Assembly: GCF_026241095.1 (NCBI RefSeq)
Contig: NZ_JAPFGB010000029.1
Location: forward strand, 1-64,000
DNA from: Saccharopolyspora sp. NFXS83
GTDB taxonomy: Bacteria; Actinomycetota; Actinomycetes; Mycobacteriales; Pseudonocardiaceae
DNA length: 64,000 nucleotides
Direction: 5' to 3'
Shown: positions 52,209 to 60,340 of the stretch, piece by piece
Layout: every line of letters begins with the position of its first letter
Numbering within the stretch: the first letter of the stretch is position 1
Made by a program: the position numbers and the translations under genes
Notes under the pieces: model-generated
What the model was told of the DNA's origin: nothing
Databases searched by the model: none
Seen by the model: only the letters and a program-made list of their open reading frames with translations

Positions 52209-52397
52209 CTAGAGCTCGTGGAGCTTGTCGAGGACGTGTCGCAGCAGTGGAACGGTAGGCGTCGCCCACGTTGGGCTTGGCGGCGCTTCAGACATGACAC
52301 GAGGGGCGGGGATCTCCGGCGGCGTCTCGGGGAAGAGTTCTCCGCGCCACGCGGTGATGTACCCGGCAGGTTCCATTCTGGTGCGGTGCTTGCCCAC
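52209..52397 (-). CDS. Small AICE protein
   Basis: 62 residues, MGKHRTRMEPAGYITAWRGELFPE then a Pro-rich middle and TVPLLRHVLDKLHEL. It lies 18 nt after the HTH gene in the same direction and GC content matches AICE genes. No family recognised; it may be coding only by position. Confidence 0.45.
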   Translation of the reverse strand: MGKHRTRMEPAGYITAWRGELFPETPPEIPAPRVMSEAPPSPTWATPTVPLLRHVLDKLHEL

Positions 52398-52415
52398 GAT
52401 GCCCAGCTTCGTAGG

Positions 52416-52754
52416 TCAGTTCTGCTCTGTGCGGCCGTTCCGGATCTGAGCGATGCGTCCTTTGGTGATGCCGAGGGAGTCGGCGACGTCGGCGTAGGTC
52501 ATGCCGTTGACTCGGTGGGCACGCTCGATCGCGCTGCGGCGGAGTGCGGCCAGTTCTGTGACCCGTCGGCGGCACTCGTTGATCAGCTCGGTGGCTCGGG
52601 TGGCCTGGCGCACGGGATCGTGCTCCTGGCGTACTTCTTCGATGTCGTCCCAGGTGGTGGTTTCGCTGCTTCGGGGCGTTGCCTGTTCCGGAACTAGCGG
52701 CGTTGTCGAAGATTCGTTGATGGCGTCGTCGGCAGGCGGCGGTGTGGTGGTCAT
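52416..52754 (-). CDS. HTH regulator, sigma-like
   Basis: 112-residue protein with an acidic, flexible N-terminus, then RQATRATELINECRRRVTELAALRRSAIERAHRVNG and the HTH MTYADVADSLGITKGRIAQIRNG (about residues 84-106). The same helix-plus-HTH layout recurs in the N-terminal part of the protein at 54060-54887. A likely DNA-binding control protein of the AICE. Confidence 0.75.
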   Translation of the reverse strand: MTTTPPPADDAINESSTTPLVPEQATPRSSETTTWDDIEEVRQEHDPVRQATRATELINECRRRVTELAALRRSAIERAHRVNGMTYADVADSLGITKGRIAQIRNGRTEQN

Positions 52755-52757
52755 GAC

Positions 52758-52949
52758 TCAGCCGCGGCTGTCGATGATCAGCGGCTGCTCGTCGCCGTGG
52801 AGTGCTTGGGCGAGCCGGACTAAGGCGGCTGCCAGCTGCTCGCGCTGGCCGGTTGTTGCGCGCCCGGCTCCGATGTCGAAGGCGGCATCGTCGAGCGCCC
52901 ACTGCGCCTGGCGCAGCAGCACCGCTAGCGATCGGGACTCGTCGGACAT
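52758..52949 (-). CDS. Small AICE protein
   Basis: 63-residue helical protein (MSDESRSLAVLLRQAQWALDDAAFDIGAG...). ATG at 52949 has GGAGG upstream. It ends 3 nt before the HTH gene, so the two are co-transcribed. Unknown function. Confidence 0.6.
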   Translation of the reverse strand: MSDESRSLAVLLRQAQWALDDAAFDIGAGRATTGQREQLAAALVRLAQALHGDEQPLIIDSRG

Positions 52950-52978
52950 CCCATCCTCCAATCGCGCAGGTCAATACG

Positions 52979-53042
52979 ACTCAATCGAGACATTCAACCA
53001 TAAGGACTCAAACGAGCCTAGGGATAGGCATCTAAACGAGCC
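52979..53042. promoter_or_regulatory. Iterated repeats between divergent AICE genes
   Basis: Three related direct repeats: ACTCAATCGAGAC (52979), ACTCAAACGAGCC (53006) and TCTAAACGAGCC (53031), 24-27 nt apart. They sit between leftward 52949 and rightward 53061. Probable binding sites for an AICE regulator. Confidence 0.5.
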
Positions 53043-53060
53043 AAATGCGACAGTTCGTGG

Positions 53061-53255
53061 GTGGCGCAACCTCGTCTGGTCCCGACCGGTGACCTTGCGC
53101 GTGAGCTGGGTATCAGCACGCGCACTGTCGCTCGTTATGTGCGCGAAGGCTTGCTGGTCCCGACCGAGGTCACGCTTGGCGGTCACTACCGGTGGGACAT
53201 AGACGACGTCCGGCAGCAGATCCGCAAGCGTCGCGCCGATTCCGGCGAAAACTGA
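53061..53255 (+). CDS. MerR-like HTH protein
   Basis: 64 residues: LVPTGDLARELGISTRTVARYVREGLLVPTEVTLGGHYRWDIDDVRQQIRK, a winged-helix excisionase/MerR-type DNA-binding domain and nothing more. Starts with GTG. The arrangement after clustered repeats suggests autoregulation. Confidence 0.75.
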   Translation: MAQPRLVPTGDLARELGISTRTVARYVREGLLVPTEVTLGGHYRWDIDDVRQQIRKRRADSGEN

Positions 53256-53260
53256 GGGGC

Positions 53261-54055
53261 TCAGGCGTCCCAGCAGACGGCGGCGATGCTCTTGTCGTCG
53301 TGGCGCTTCGACCGTGGAAGGTCCGTCCCGTCCGGGTCCACGTGGGCTTCCCATGCCTGGCAGCGCTCTAGCTCGGCGAACAAGTCCGCAGAGCTCATCC
53401 CAGCCATGCGAGGCCAGTCGTCGGCCTCGATGTGAGTCATCGTGTTGAACGCGCCATCGGTGGCCAGCACGGCCCACGGGGATTCGCGGACGTTCCGCGA
53501 CCGCACCAACGCGTGAGCAGCTGCCGCTGGGGCGGCCTCGGCGATCCAGTACCCGCCCTCGCGGTTTCGCCGTTCGGCTTGGGCGTCTTGCAGCTCTCGC
53601 AGCATGGTGCGGTGGTGCTCGTCGTAGCCCGCTCCGGACGCGAGTCGGTCCCGGTAGGCACGTCGTTCGGGGAGTTCCAGTTCATCGAGCCTGGGGTCCT
53701 CGAACACCCCCGCGGCCGTGATGATCGGGCTGTCGCCGAGAACTAGCTCGTCTACCTGGTCGCCACTGCGGCGCACGATCGCGACCGTGCTCGATGGCGA
53801 GTCACCCGGCGTCAACTCCAGCATGTCGACCGCAGCTCGGATCGACTCGGAGAGGACTGCGCGCAGATCCGCGGCAGGCTCCTGCCTCAACCGGAGTTGA
53901 AGAGCTTCGCCAAGGGTGGCCGCGTACAGGCTTGCCGGGACGGGGACCGGGCGGAACGCCGATGCTCCGTCGAGCACGATCACCGCGTTCTCGGTGGTCA
54001 GGATCTTGTCGTCGCTGTCGGCGTAGTCGGGCAGCTGGGCCGTTTCGATGCGCAT
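53261..54055 (-). CDS. PP2C-like protein phosphatase
   Basis: 264-residue protein with PP2C landmarks: VIVLDGASAFRP (about residues 25-36, metal-binding DG), WAVLATDGAFN and RHDDKSIAAVCW (the late D-D metal site). It dephosphorylates Ser/Thr targets or is a degenerate relative. It lies 4 nt after the HTH gene at 54060-54887 in the same operon, so it may modulate element control. A phosphatase in this place is recurrent in AICEs but not understood. Confidence 0.75.
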   Translation of the reverse strand: MRIETAQLPDYADSDDKILTTENAVIVLDGASAFRPVPVPASLYAATLGEALQLRLRQEPAADLRAVLSESIRAAVDMLELTPGDSPSSTVAIVRRSGDQVDELVLGDSPIITAAGVFEDPRLDELELPERRAYRDRLASGAGYDEHHRTMLRELQDAQAERRNREGGYWIAEAAPAAAAHALVRSRNVRESPWAVLATDGAFNTMTHIEADDWPRMAGMSSADLFAELERCQAWEAHVDPDGTDLPRSKRHDDKSIAAVCWDA

Positions 54056-54059
54056 CGGG

Positions 54060-54887
54060 TCACCACGCGAAGGGGCCGGCGGCGAGTTCGCTACCGGTGA
54101 TAGTCAGGCCGTCGTAGGTGCAGCGAACCGCCAGGCTGAACGAGACGTCGCCGACCTGGCGGAACAGCTCGGCGAGGTTCGTGGTCAGGTAGTGAGCCGC
54201 GCCGAGGGAGCCGATCGCGTGGATTCCGGCGACATGGACGATCACGCGGTCGTCGTAGCGGTGGCGGGCCACGTAGGCGATGTCCGCGGACTTCGGTTCG
54301 TCATCGTCGGCGGGGGAGCCGTAGCGCTTTCCGGTGGGACGGTGCTCGAACCACCAACGGCCCCCGTCCTTGACCAGTGCGGCGCGTTCGTCCTCGGCTA
54401 GCAGTGCGCCCGCGACGGGTGCGGACTTCGGGCCGCAGACCACCAGAGCGTCACCGGATGGAAGCTCCTCGGTCTCCGGGCCGACGTGGAACTTGTCCAC
54501 CGCGAACCGCATTGCACCCAACAGGTCTTCGAACTGCGCCTGGGTTGCGGAGTCCTCAGCGGCGATCAGCGGGCGCTCGCGGTCGGTGACCTGGTAGCGG
54601 TAGGGGATACCGACACTGACCGGGCCGACGCCGAAGATCACCCGTTCGGGACCGGCGGCGTCCTTCTTCACCTGACTCACGCGGCCCTTGGTGATCCCCA
54701 GGGCGGTCGCGATCTCGGTGTAGCTCATGTCCAGATCGCGGTGAGCTTCCTCGATCGCAGCCTTGCGCAGGCGAGCCAACTCGGCGGCGCGCTGCTGGTA
54801 CGTGGTGATCAGCTCGGTGGCGCGCAGGCCGCGTCGGATGGGGTCGGCCTCCCGGCGGACCGCCTCGAACTCGTCCCGCGTCGTCAT
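54060..54887 (-). CDS. HTH protein with C-terminal sensor-like domain
   Basis: 275 residues. The N-terminal helical segment and HTH (MSYTEIATALGITKGRVSQVKKD, about residues 54-76) resemble the smaller regulator at 52416-52754. The C-terminal ~200 residues hold VVCGPKSAPVAGALLAEDERAALVKDGG and WWFEHRPTGKRYGSPADDDEP, a nucleotide-sensing-like pattern I cannot name. Probably the element's main repressor; repeated GTTTAGACCCCCT sites lie just upstream of its start. Confidence 0.7.
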   Translation of the reverse strand: MTTRDEFEAVRREADPIRRGLRATELITTYQQRAAELARLRKAAIEEAHRDLDMSYTEIATALGITKGRVSQVKKDAAGPERVIFGVGPVSVGIPYRYQVTDRERPLIAAEDSATQAQFEDLLGAMRFAVDKFHVGPETEELPSGDALVVCGPKSAPVAGALLAEDERAALVKDGGRWWFEHRPTGKRYGSPADDDEPKSADIAYVARHRYDDRVIVHVAGIHAIGSLGAAHYLTTNLAELFRQVGDVSFSLAVRCTYDGLTITGSELAAGPFAW

Positions 54888-54894
54888 GCCGCAA

Positions 54895-54996
54895 GTTTAG
54901 ACCCCCTTGACAGCTCTCGCGGAAGTGCCTAGCTTGTGTTTAGACCCCCTCAACACGTCGGCGGCCTTGCATGCCGGAGCGTTTAGGGGGGTAAAC
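54895..54996. promoter_or_regulatory. AICE control region: promoter and three operators
   Basis: GTTTAGACCCCCT occurs at 54895-54907 and 54938-54950, and in inverted, slightly shortened form (AGGGGGGTAAAC) at 54985-54996. Between and overlapping them is a rightward promoter: TTGACA (54907-54912), 17-nt spacer, TAGCTT (54930-54935). The sites lie between the leftward HTH gene and the rightward transfer genes. Confidence 0.7.
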
Positions 54997-55019
54997 GATC
55001 GAAGTTCTTGGAGGCAGTG

Positions 55020-55370
55020 GTGCGGAACATCCCGGTGAACTTGCAGGGCTACAAGTTGATGGTGACGGAGTCTCCGGCGTTGAAGATGCGGGAGAACGAC
55101 AACGGCGTCGAGGAAGTGGTGACGGACCGGTCTGGGGTTCAGCACTTCGTGGTGTCGTTGTTCGCGAAGAAGCGTCCGCAGGAAGGGCAGTTCGCGGAGA
55201 AGGGTGAGGAGATCAAGGTGACCCTGACCGCGGACCCCGGTGACGGGTTCGAGGAGGGCACGTACGTGCAGTTGATCGATGCGACGGTGTCGCCGTGGCA
55301 GACCGAGCGCAACGGCCGCTACGCCTCCGGGCTCGCGTACCGCGCGGCGGGACTGACTCCGCAGATCTGA
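55020..55370 (+). CDS. Conserved AICE protein
   Basis: 116-residue protein (VRNIPVNLQGYKLMVTESPALKMRENDNGVEEVVTDRSG...), rich in beta pattern. It is of the type found before the translocase gene in many actinomycete conjugative elements. GTG at 55020 with GGAGG upstream is preferred. First gene behind the control-region promoter. Function unknown. Confidence 0.7.
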   Translation: MRNIPVNLQGYKLMVTESPALKMRENDNGVEEVVTDRSGVQHFVVSLFAKKRPQEGQFAEKGEEIKVTLTADPGDGFEEGTYVQLIDATVSPWQTERNGRYASGLAYRAAGLTPQI

Positions 55371-55697
55371 TCTCCGCCTCTCTGGGCGTGACGGTCTTTA
55401 TCTAAAGCATTTTTTCAAGCCGTTTTTGTGGGCTGTTTGTTCTTTGATGAATTCCATAGTGGGCCGATCTATGCCTTTTTCCGGCACGAATGTGTGTGCC
55501 GGTGGGGCTTTGTTGGTCCCCGAGCCTGCTGGTGTTGCCGTGGGCTCGGGGGTCTTCATGGCCTTGTCCATTTTGAGAGGACCAGATGATGTGGGTTCGT
55601 TCTGATCGGGATTTTTGGTGTCACGGTTCCGGCTGCGTGGGTGGCCGGTGGCATCTCGCCGACAACGGCGAGTGACAAGAGAAAGGGGTGATCAATT
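55371..55697. other. Hairpin-rich intergenic region
   Basis: 327 nt without a gene. It has three clear hairpins: CCGGCAC/GTGCCGG (55481-55502), CCCCGAGCC/GGCTCGGGG (55518-55551), and CTCGCCG-ACAA-CGGCGAG (55655-55672). The last sits just ahead of the next gene. May be a terminator plus a transfer or origin site. Confidence 0.5.
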
Positions 55698-55952
55698 GTG
55701 GCGATGGAGCAGGCGTTGAAGCGGGTGGGTCCGGCGTCGGTGGCGGTGACGCGTCTGGAGGTGTTGGCGCGGTTCGTGGATGAGCTGGACCAGGACTTGG
55801 GCCGGGTGGCGTTCCTGGAAGACGACATCGTCGACGCACGCCGGTTCGCCGATATCGAGGACCAGGCGCAGCAGGCGCAGGTGGCGTTGACCCGGTTGCG
55901 GGACGCGCTAGCCGAACACGGCGGTGCCGTGGTGGCGAAGGGATACAAGTGA
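55698..55952 (+). CDS. Small helical AICE protein
   Basis: 84 residues, almost all helix (LEVLARFVDELDQDLGRVAFLEDDIVDARRFADIEDQAQQAQVALTRLRDAL), a likely coiled coil. GTG start behind AAAGGGG. Overlaps the next gene by 4 nt. Unknown function. Confidence 0.65.
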   Translation: MAMEQALKRVGPASVAVTRLEVLARFVDELDQDLGRVAFLEDDIVDARRFADIEDQAQQAQVALTRLRDALAEHGGAVVAKGYK

Positions 55953-56131
55953 TGACACGGGGCGAGAGCGTGTACGGGACGGTGCGGCGGATTGATTCCT
56001 CGATGGCCGCGATGAATCGAGTCCTGCGTAAATTCGGGACACCGAAGGAAGTGGCGTTCGAATTGCGGGCGGTGAAAACCGCTGTCGGGGAGGTCATCGC
56101 GCAGTTGGAGATGGCCGAACGACGCAGCTAG
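55949..56131 (+). CDS. Small AICE protein
   Basis: 60 residues (MMTRGESVYGTVRRIDSSMAAMNRVLRKFGTPKEVAFEL...). The ATG overlaps the previous stop (ATGA), so the pair is co-translated. Unknown function. Confidence 0.6.
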   Translation: MMTRGESVYGTVRRIDSSMAAMNRVLRKFGTPKEVAFELRAVKTAVGEVIAQLEMAERRS

Positions 56132-56158
56132 ACCGCAAGACCAGAACACATCGGCACC

Positions 56159-56192
56159 GGGGTGCCGGACTCCTCACCGAGTCCGGCACCCC
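56159..56192 (+). terminator. Intrinsic terminator
   Basis: Perfect 14-bp stem GGGGTGCCGGACTC/GAGTCCGGCACCCC with a 6-nt loop and a following TTTCT. It may attenuate transcription into the translocase gene. Confidence 0.8.
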
Positions 56193-56229
56193 TTTCTCAT
56201 GCGCACACAGTATTTCCGGGGAGCAGATT

Positions 56230-57678
56230 ATGACGGACACACGGGTAGCAGTGGGTATGACTCCGGCACGAGCGGTAGGGAAGTGGGTGGCGCGGCATCC
56301 GCGTTCCATGACGAGCACGGTTGTGCTGGGGGCGTCGGTGGTGTGGCTGGGCTACCTGGTGGTGCTCAGTGCCGCCACTATCGCTGTGGTTGCCGGTGCC
56401 TCCTGGTGCGTGCTGGATCGTCCGACGTTCGATCGGTTCGCGGGCCGGTTGTTGCGGGCGTGGTGGAGACGGTGGGCGGTCTACCAGCGCCAGTGGTTCG
56501 ACCTCGCCTACCGCGCCGGACTCGTCGTGACCGATCACCGGGGCCGGTCGTGGGCACCGAAGGTGCTCCGAGTGTCGTCGTCCTGGTGCTGGGACCACGT
56601 GCGCATCCGCATGGTCAAGACCCAGGAACCCGGCGACTTCGAAGCCGTCCTGGAACGCCTCGCCAACGCCTACCGGGCACGCCGGGCCACCGTCCGCACC
56701 CTCAAGCCGGGTGTGATCAGCCTGGATTTCCAGCGCCGCGAACCGTTCGACGAGATGCCGGTTCCGCTGCCTGCGCTGCCGGAGTCGGTGGAGTCGGTGG
56801 ATCTGGGCCGCCTGGTGATCGGGCGGACCGAGTACGGGCGGGATTTCGCCCTCGACCTCCTCAAAGGCCTGCACATCCTGTTGGCCGGGGCCACCGGTTC
56901 CGGGAAGGGCTCGTGGTTGTGGGGCTTGATCCGGCAGTTGGCGCCTCTGATCCGGGCGGGCTCGGTGCGGTTGTGGGTGATCGACCCCAAAGGCGGCATG
57001 GAGTTCGGCGCGGGCCGGGAAATGTTCCACCGCTTCGCCGACAGCGACGAAACCGGCCTCGACCTGATGCGCGAGTACGTCGAAACCTTGGACGCACGGA
57101 AGGAAGCTCTCGGCCGCCAAGGCATGCGCACCGCGACGGCATCGGCTGAGACGCCGATGGACGTGCTGATCGTCGATGAGCTGGCCGCGATGACGCAGTA
57201 CTGCACCCGCGACATTGCCCGTGAGTTCGAACAGCTACTGGGCAAGGCCCTAACGCAGTACCGGGCCGTACTCGGTCGGGTGGTGGGGGCGGTGCAGGAG
57301 CCGCATAAGGACAACGTGCCGATGCGGGGCCTGTTCCCCACCAAAATCGCCCTACGCCTCGACGAAGCCTCGTATGTGGACATGACCTTGGGCGAAGGCG
57401 TCCGCGACCGCGGGGCACTCGCGGATCAGATTCCGGAGATCATGCCGGGCGTCGGCTACGTCAAACACGACGGCCGCCGCGAACCCCTCCGAGTACGGGC
57501 CGCGTTCACCAGCGACGACGACATCGCCGCCTTGGTCGCCTACTGCACGGTCACGCCTCTGCGCCGCACCGTGCGACGCCCGGCGCCCCGCCGCAGTGCT
57601 ATCGCGGAGATCACCGAAGCCGACCTCGAACACATCGACTCCTTCGACGGCGACGACGAAGACCACGACGCGGCCTAA
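56230..57678 (+). CDS. FtsK/TraB-like conjugal DNA translocase
   Basis: 482-residue FtsK/SpoIIIE ATPase. Two N-terminal membrane helices (about residues 30-62) are followed by the motor domain with Walker A AGATGSGKGS (about 219-228) and Walker B DVLIVDELAAM (about 312-322). C-terminal LRRTVRRPAPRR is basic and may contact DNA. In Streptomyces elements such TraB/TraSA proteins move double-stranded DNA between mycelia. It starts behind an intrinsic terminator and leads the transfer gene group. Confidence 0.9.
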   Translation: MTDTRVAVGMTPARAVGKWVARHPRSMTSTVVLGASVVWLGYLVVLSAATIAVVAGASWCVLDRPTFDRFAGRLLRAWWRRWAVYQRQWFDLAYRAGLVVTDHRGRSWAPKVLRVSSSWCWDHVRIRMVKTQEPGDFEAVLERLANAYRARRATVRTLKPGVISLDFQRREPFDEMPVPLPALPESVESVDLGRLVIGRTEYGRDFALDLLKGLHILLAGATGSGKGSWLWGLIRQLAPLIRAGSVRLWVIDPKGGMEFGAGREMFHRFADSDETGLDLMREYVETLDARKEALGRQGMRTATASAETPMDVLIVDELAAMTQYCTRDIAREFEQLLGKALTQYRAVLGRVVGAVQEPHKDNVPMRGLFPTKIALRLDEASYVDMTLGEGVRDRGALADQIPEIMPGVGYVKHDGRREPLRVRAAFTSDDDIAALVAYCTVTPLRRTVRRPAPRRSAIAEITEADLEHIDSFDGDDEDHDAA

Positions 57679-57719
57679 CCGAAATTTCCCTTTTCCCTTG
57701 CTGTGATTGGAGATTCGCC

Positions 57720-57905
57720 ATGTTCCATGTGCATTTGACCCTGGGCTCGTTAGCCGCGCTCGCCCTGACCGGACTGCTGGCCGTGGGCCTGGTGGCCCTC
57801 GTCTGGGCGCTGGCCGGTCCGGCTGCCGGGCTCCTGGTGCTGCTCGTGCTCGCGCTGATCGTGCAGGGCGTCAAAGCCCTGATCACCACCACAACCGAGG
57901 AATAG
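57720..57905 (+). CDS. Small membrane protein of transfer region
   Basis: 61 residues, two hydrophobic helices (LGSLAALALTGLLAVGLVALVWAL and GLLVLLVLALIVQGVKAL). It lies between the translocase and a larger membrane protein; similar small proteins serve as spread (Spd) proteins. Confidence 0.65.
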   Translation: MFHVHLTLGSLAALALTGLLAVGLVALVWALAGPAAGLLVLLVLALIVQGVKALITTTTEE

Positions 57906-57920
57906 GAAAGGAGACGGGCG

Positions 57921-58760
57921 ATGTGGCCGTTCCGCAAGAACACCGAGCAAAGCGCCGGGAAAACCCGGCGGGTGGAGCGGCTGGGGGCACGCATCGCCGA
58001 GTCCAAACAGCTGCGTCCCCTGTCTCTCGATCCGGACTTGATCGCTGTCGCGATGGAACGCACCCGGCGGCGCACTGTGGCTGGGCTGTGGTTCTTTCTT
58101 GCTCTCGGGCTGTCGTTCACGACCACCGGGGTTCAAGCGTTCCTCGCCGGTGACGCCACGGCCGATGATCCGGTGTGGTGGGCGGCGTGGACGGTGGAAC
58201 CGATGTTCGCGGGGCTGCTGATCCTGCTGCTGAACTTCGAAGCCGTGATCCTCGCCCACGGAGTCGAGCCCGGTCACCACTGGTGGACGCGAATCAAACG
58301 GGTCTTGCTGGGCACGACGTTGTTCATGAACGTGATCCCGCAACTCGACCCCGCCCGGTTCCAACTCGGATCGCTCGCGGTCCACCTGATCATCCCCGTG
58401 GTCGTCTACGGCCTCGCCGAGGTCATCCCAGTAATTCAGGCCCGGTCACGGCAGGTCGTGATGCAGGGCTACGCCGACGCGGCAGAGCATGACTCACCTG
58501 CGGAAACCGAGGAAGTAGTCCCGCAGCCGGCCCCGGTTCCCGCCGCGCCGGAAGCACCGATGCCGACGCCTCCGGCAGTTCCGGCTGAGCCGGTGAAGCG
58601 GGGTCCGCGTCTCCCGGCGCATGTCGTCGACGCGCTCAAGCGTGCTCGGGACCAGGCGGCCGAAGAGGGACGTGGGTTCGCTCCGGCGGACGTGCAACAG
58701 GTGGTGAAGGTCCCGGACGCGATGGCTGCTGCCATCCACGCCGATCTCATCACCACCTGA
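57921..58760 (+). CDS. Spread-like membrane protein
   Basis: 279 residues with four membrane helices (about residues 55-75, 90-112, 130-148, 155-180). A Pro/Ala linker (AETEEVVPQPAPVPAAPEAP) and a C-terminal helical domain (ALKRARDQAAEEGRGF) follow. The arrangement resembles SpdB/DUF2637 proteins that help spread elements in mycelium. GGAGACGGG precedes the ATG. Confidence 0.7.
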   Translation: MWPFRKNTEQSAGKTRRVERLGARIAESKQLRPLSLDPDLIAVAMERTRRRTVAGLWFFLALGLSFTTTGVQAFLAGDATADDPVWWAAWTVEPMFAGLLILLLNFEAVILAHGVEPGHHWWTRIKRVLLGTTLFMNVIPQLDPARFQLGSLAVHLIIPVVVYGLAEVIPVIQARSRQVVMQGYADAAEHDSPAETEEVVPQPAPVPAAPEAPMPTPPAVPAEPVKRGPRLPAHVVDALKRARDQAAEEGRGFAPADVQQVVKVPDAMAAAIHADLITT

Positions 58761-58800
58761 CCGAAAAACCGTTGCCACAACTGAATAAGCACAACCCCAA

Positions 58801-58849
58801 CGAAGGCGGAGCACCACCACCGAACGACATCGGTGGTGCTCCGCCTTCG
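58801..58849. other. 18-bp perfect hairpin upstream of the initiator gene
   Basis: Arms at 58801-58818 and 58832-58849 with a 13-nt loop, ending 24 nt before the initiator ATG. Could terminate upstream transcription, attenuate rep expression, or be part of a replication origin. Confidence 0.65.
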
Positions 58850-58873
58850 TCATGTTCGAAAGGACCACCTCTG

Positions 58874-60154
58874 ATGGTGCGTACTGACCGGGCGGTCGTG
58901 GACCGCTACCAACGACGACTCCAGTCCACCGACTACTCCCGCTGGCGCGACCAGGTCGAAGCCACCGGCGGATGCACCCACCCCGTCCGCATGACCGGCG
59001 CATGGACCGTCACCGACAACACCACCCGCGAAGTCCTCGACCACAAGGGCGGGCACGTCATGGTGCCCTGCGGAAACCGCCGTGAATCGGTCTGTGCCGC
59101 CTGCTCCGACCGGTACGCCGCCGACGCCTTCCACCTCCTCCGCGCCGGGCTCTCCGGCGGAACCAAAGGCGTCCCCGAACACGTGACCGAACGGCCGAGG
59201 GTCTTCCTCACCCTCACCGCGCCCTCGTTCGGCCCGGTCCGCGACGACGGACAGCCCCGCTTTCCGACCCGGTACGACTACACCGGGCACGTCCTGTTCA
59301 ACGCACACGCCGGACAGCTCTGGCACCGGTTCGTCATCGCGCTACGCCGCCACCTCGCACGAGCCGCCGGGATCCGCGTCCGCGACTTCGCCGACCACGC
59401 CCGGCTCTCCTACGCCAAAGTCGCCGAGTACCAGCGCCGGGGCGCGATCCACTTCCACGCCGTGATCCGCCTCGACGGACCCGGCGGCGCCTCGGACCAG
59501 GCCCCGGCGTGGGCGACTCCGGAACTGCTAAGCGATGCCATCCATGCGGCGCATGCGCAGGTCCAGATCACGACACCGGAGATCGACGGCCGAACCTGGG
59601 AGTTGGCGTGGGGCCGTCAGATCGACGTCCGCACCATCAAACCCGCGAACGCCCCGGACTTCGAGGACGGCGACGGCGAGATCACCGACGACCGGCTGTC
59701 CTCCTACGTCGCGAAGTACGCCACCAAGGGCACCGGGAAGTCCGAGGCGGCGGACCGGCCGATCCGCTCCGACGCCCACATCGAACAGCTCCGGATCAAC
59801 GAGCACTACAAGCAGCTCATGCGCACCGCCTGGACGCTCGGCGTCCTGGAGGAGCTGGATCACCTCAACCTGCGGCGCTGGTGCCACATGCTCGCCTTCC
59901 GCGGCCACTTCCTGTCCAAGTCCAAGGCGTTCTCCACGACGTTCAAGCAGATCCGTGGCGACCGGCAGCGCTTCCGCCTCGAAGCCGCTCTCGACGAACT
60001 CGGCGTCACCGAAGAGTCGGTGACCGTGGTCAACCACTGGGACATGACCAGCGTCGGACACCGCACCCCAGAGGAACGCGACATCGCCGAAGGCATCGCC
60101 CAACGACGACGCGACACCCGCAAACACCACCACACCACCGAACGAAAGGACTGA
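58874..60154 (+). CDS. RepSA-like replication initiator
   Basis: 426-residue initiator of the pSAM2 RepSA type. A zinc-like cysteine cluster (CGNRRESVCAACSDRY, near residue 60) is followed by the rolling-circle HUH-type motif GAIHFHAVIRLDG (HFH) and a late YVAKYATKGT with candidate nicking tyrosines. ATG at 58874 (MVRTDRAVVDRYQRR) sits after AAAGGACC; earlier codons cross the hairpin. It should start rolling-circle replication of the excised element. Followed by xis. Confidence 0.85.
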   Translation: MVRTDRAVVDRYQRRLQSTDYSRWRDQVEATGGCTHPVRMTGAWTVTDNTTREVLDHKGGHVMVPCGNRRESVCAACSDRYAADAFHLLRAGLSGGTKGVPEHVTERPRVFLTLTAPSFGPVRDDGQPRFPTRYDYTGHVLFNAHAGQLWHRFVIALRRHLARAAGIRVRDFADHARLSYAKVAEYQRRGAIHFHAVIRLDGPGGASDQAPAWATPELLSDAIHAAHAQVQITTPEIDGRTWELAWGRQIDVRTIKPANAPDFEDGDGEITDDRLSSYVAKYATKGTGKSEAADRPIRSDAHIEQLRINEHYKQLMRTAWTLGVLEELDHLNLRRWCHMLAFRGHFLSKSKAFSTTFKQIRGDRQRFRLEAALDELGVTEESVTVVNHWDMTSVGHRTPEERDIAEGIAQRRRDTRKHHHTTERKD

Positions 60155-60160
60155 CCCGCC

Positions 60161-60340
60161 ATGCACAAGCTCTGGGGACCGCAGGACGTGGCCGACTACT
60201 TCGGCGTCCCGGTCGGCACCGTCTACCAGTGGCGCACCCGAGGCACCGGCCCCACCGGTAAGCGGGTCGGCAAGCACGTCCGCTACCGGCCCGAAGACGT
60301 CGAAGCATGGTTCGACGCACAACCCGAGGGGGTGATCTGA
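60161..60340 (+). CDS. xis: Excisionase
   Basis: 59 residues, one MerR/excisionase winged helix: LWGPQDVADYFGVPVGTVYQWRTRGTGPTGKRVGKHVRYRPEDVEAWF. It directs Int to excise the element. It starts 6 nt after rep and its stop overlaps the int start (TGATG). Confidence 0.88.
   Translation: MHKLWGPQDVADYFGVPVGTVYQWRTRGTGPTGKRVGKHVRYRPEDVEAWFDAQPEGVI

Noticed and set aside
51932-52300. Overlapping frames on both strands after the retron RT
   Set aside because: They cross a terminator hairpin and have non-protein composition.
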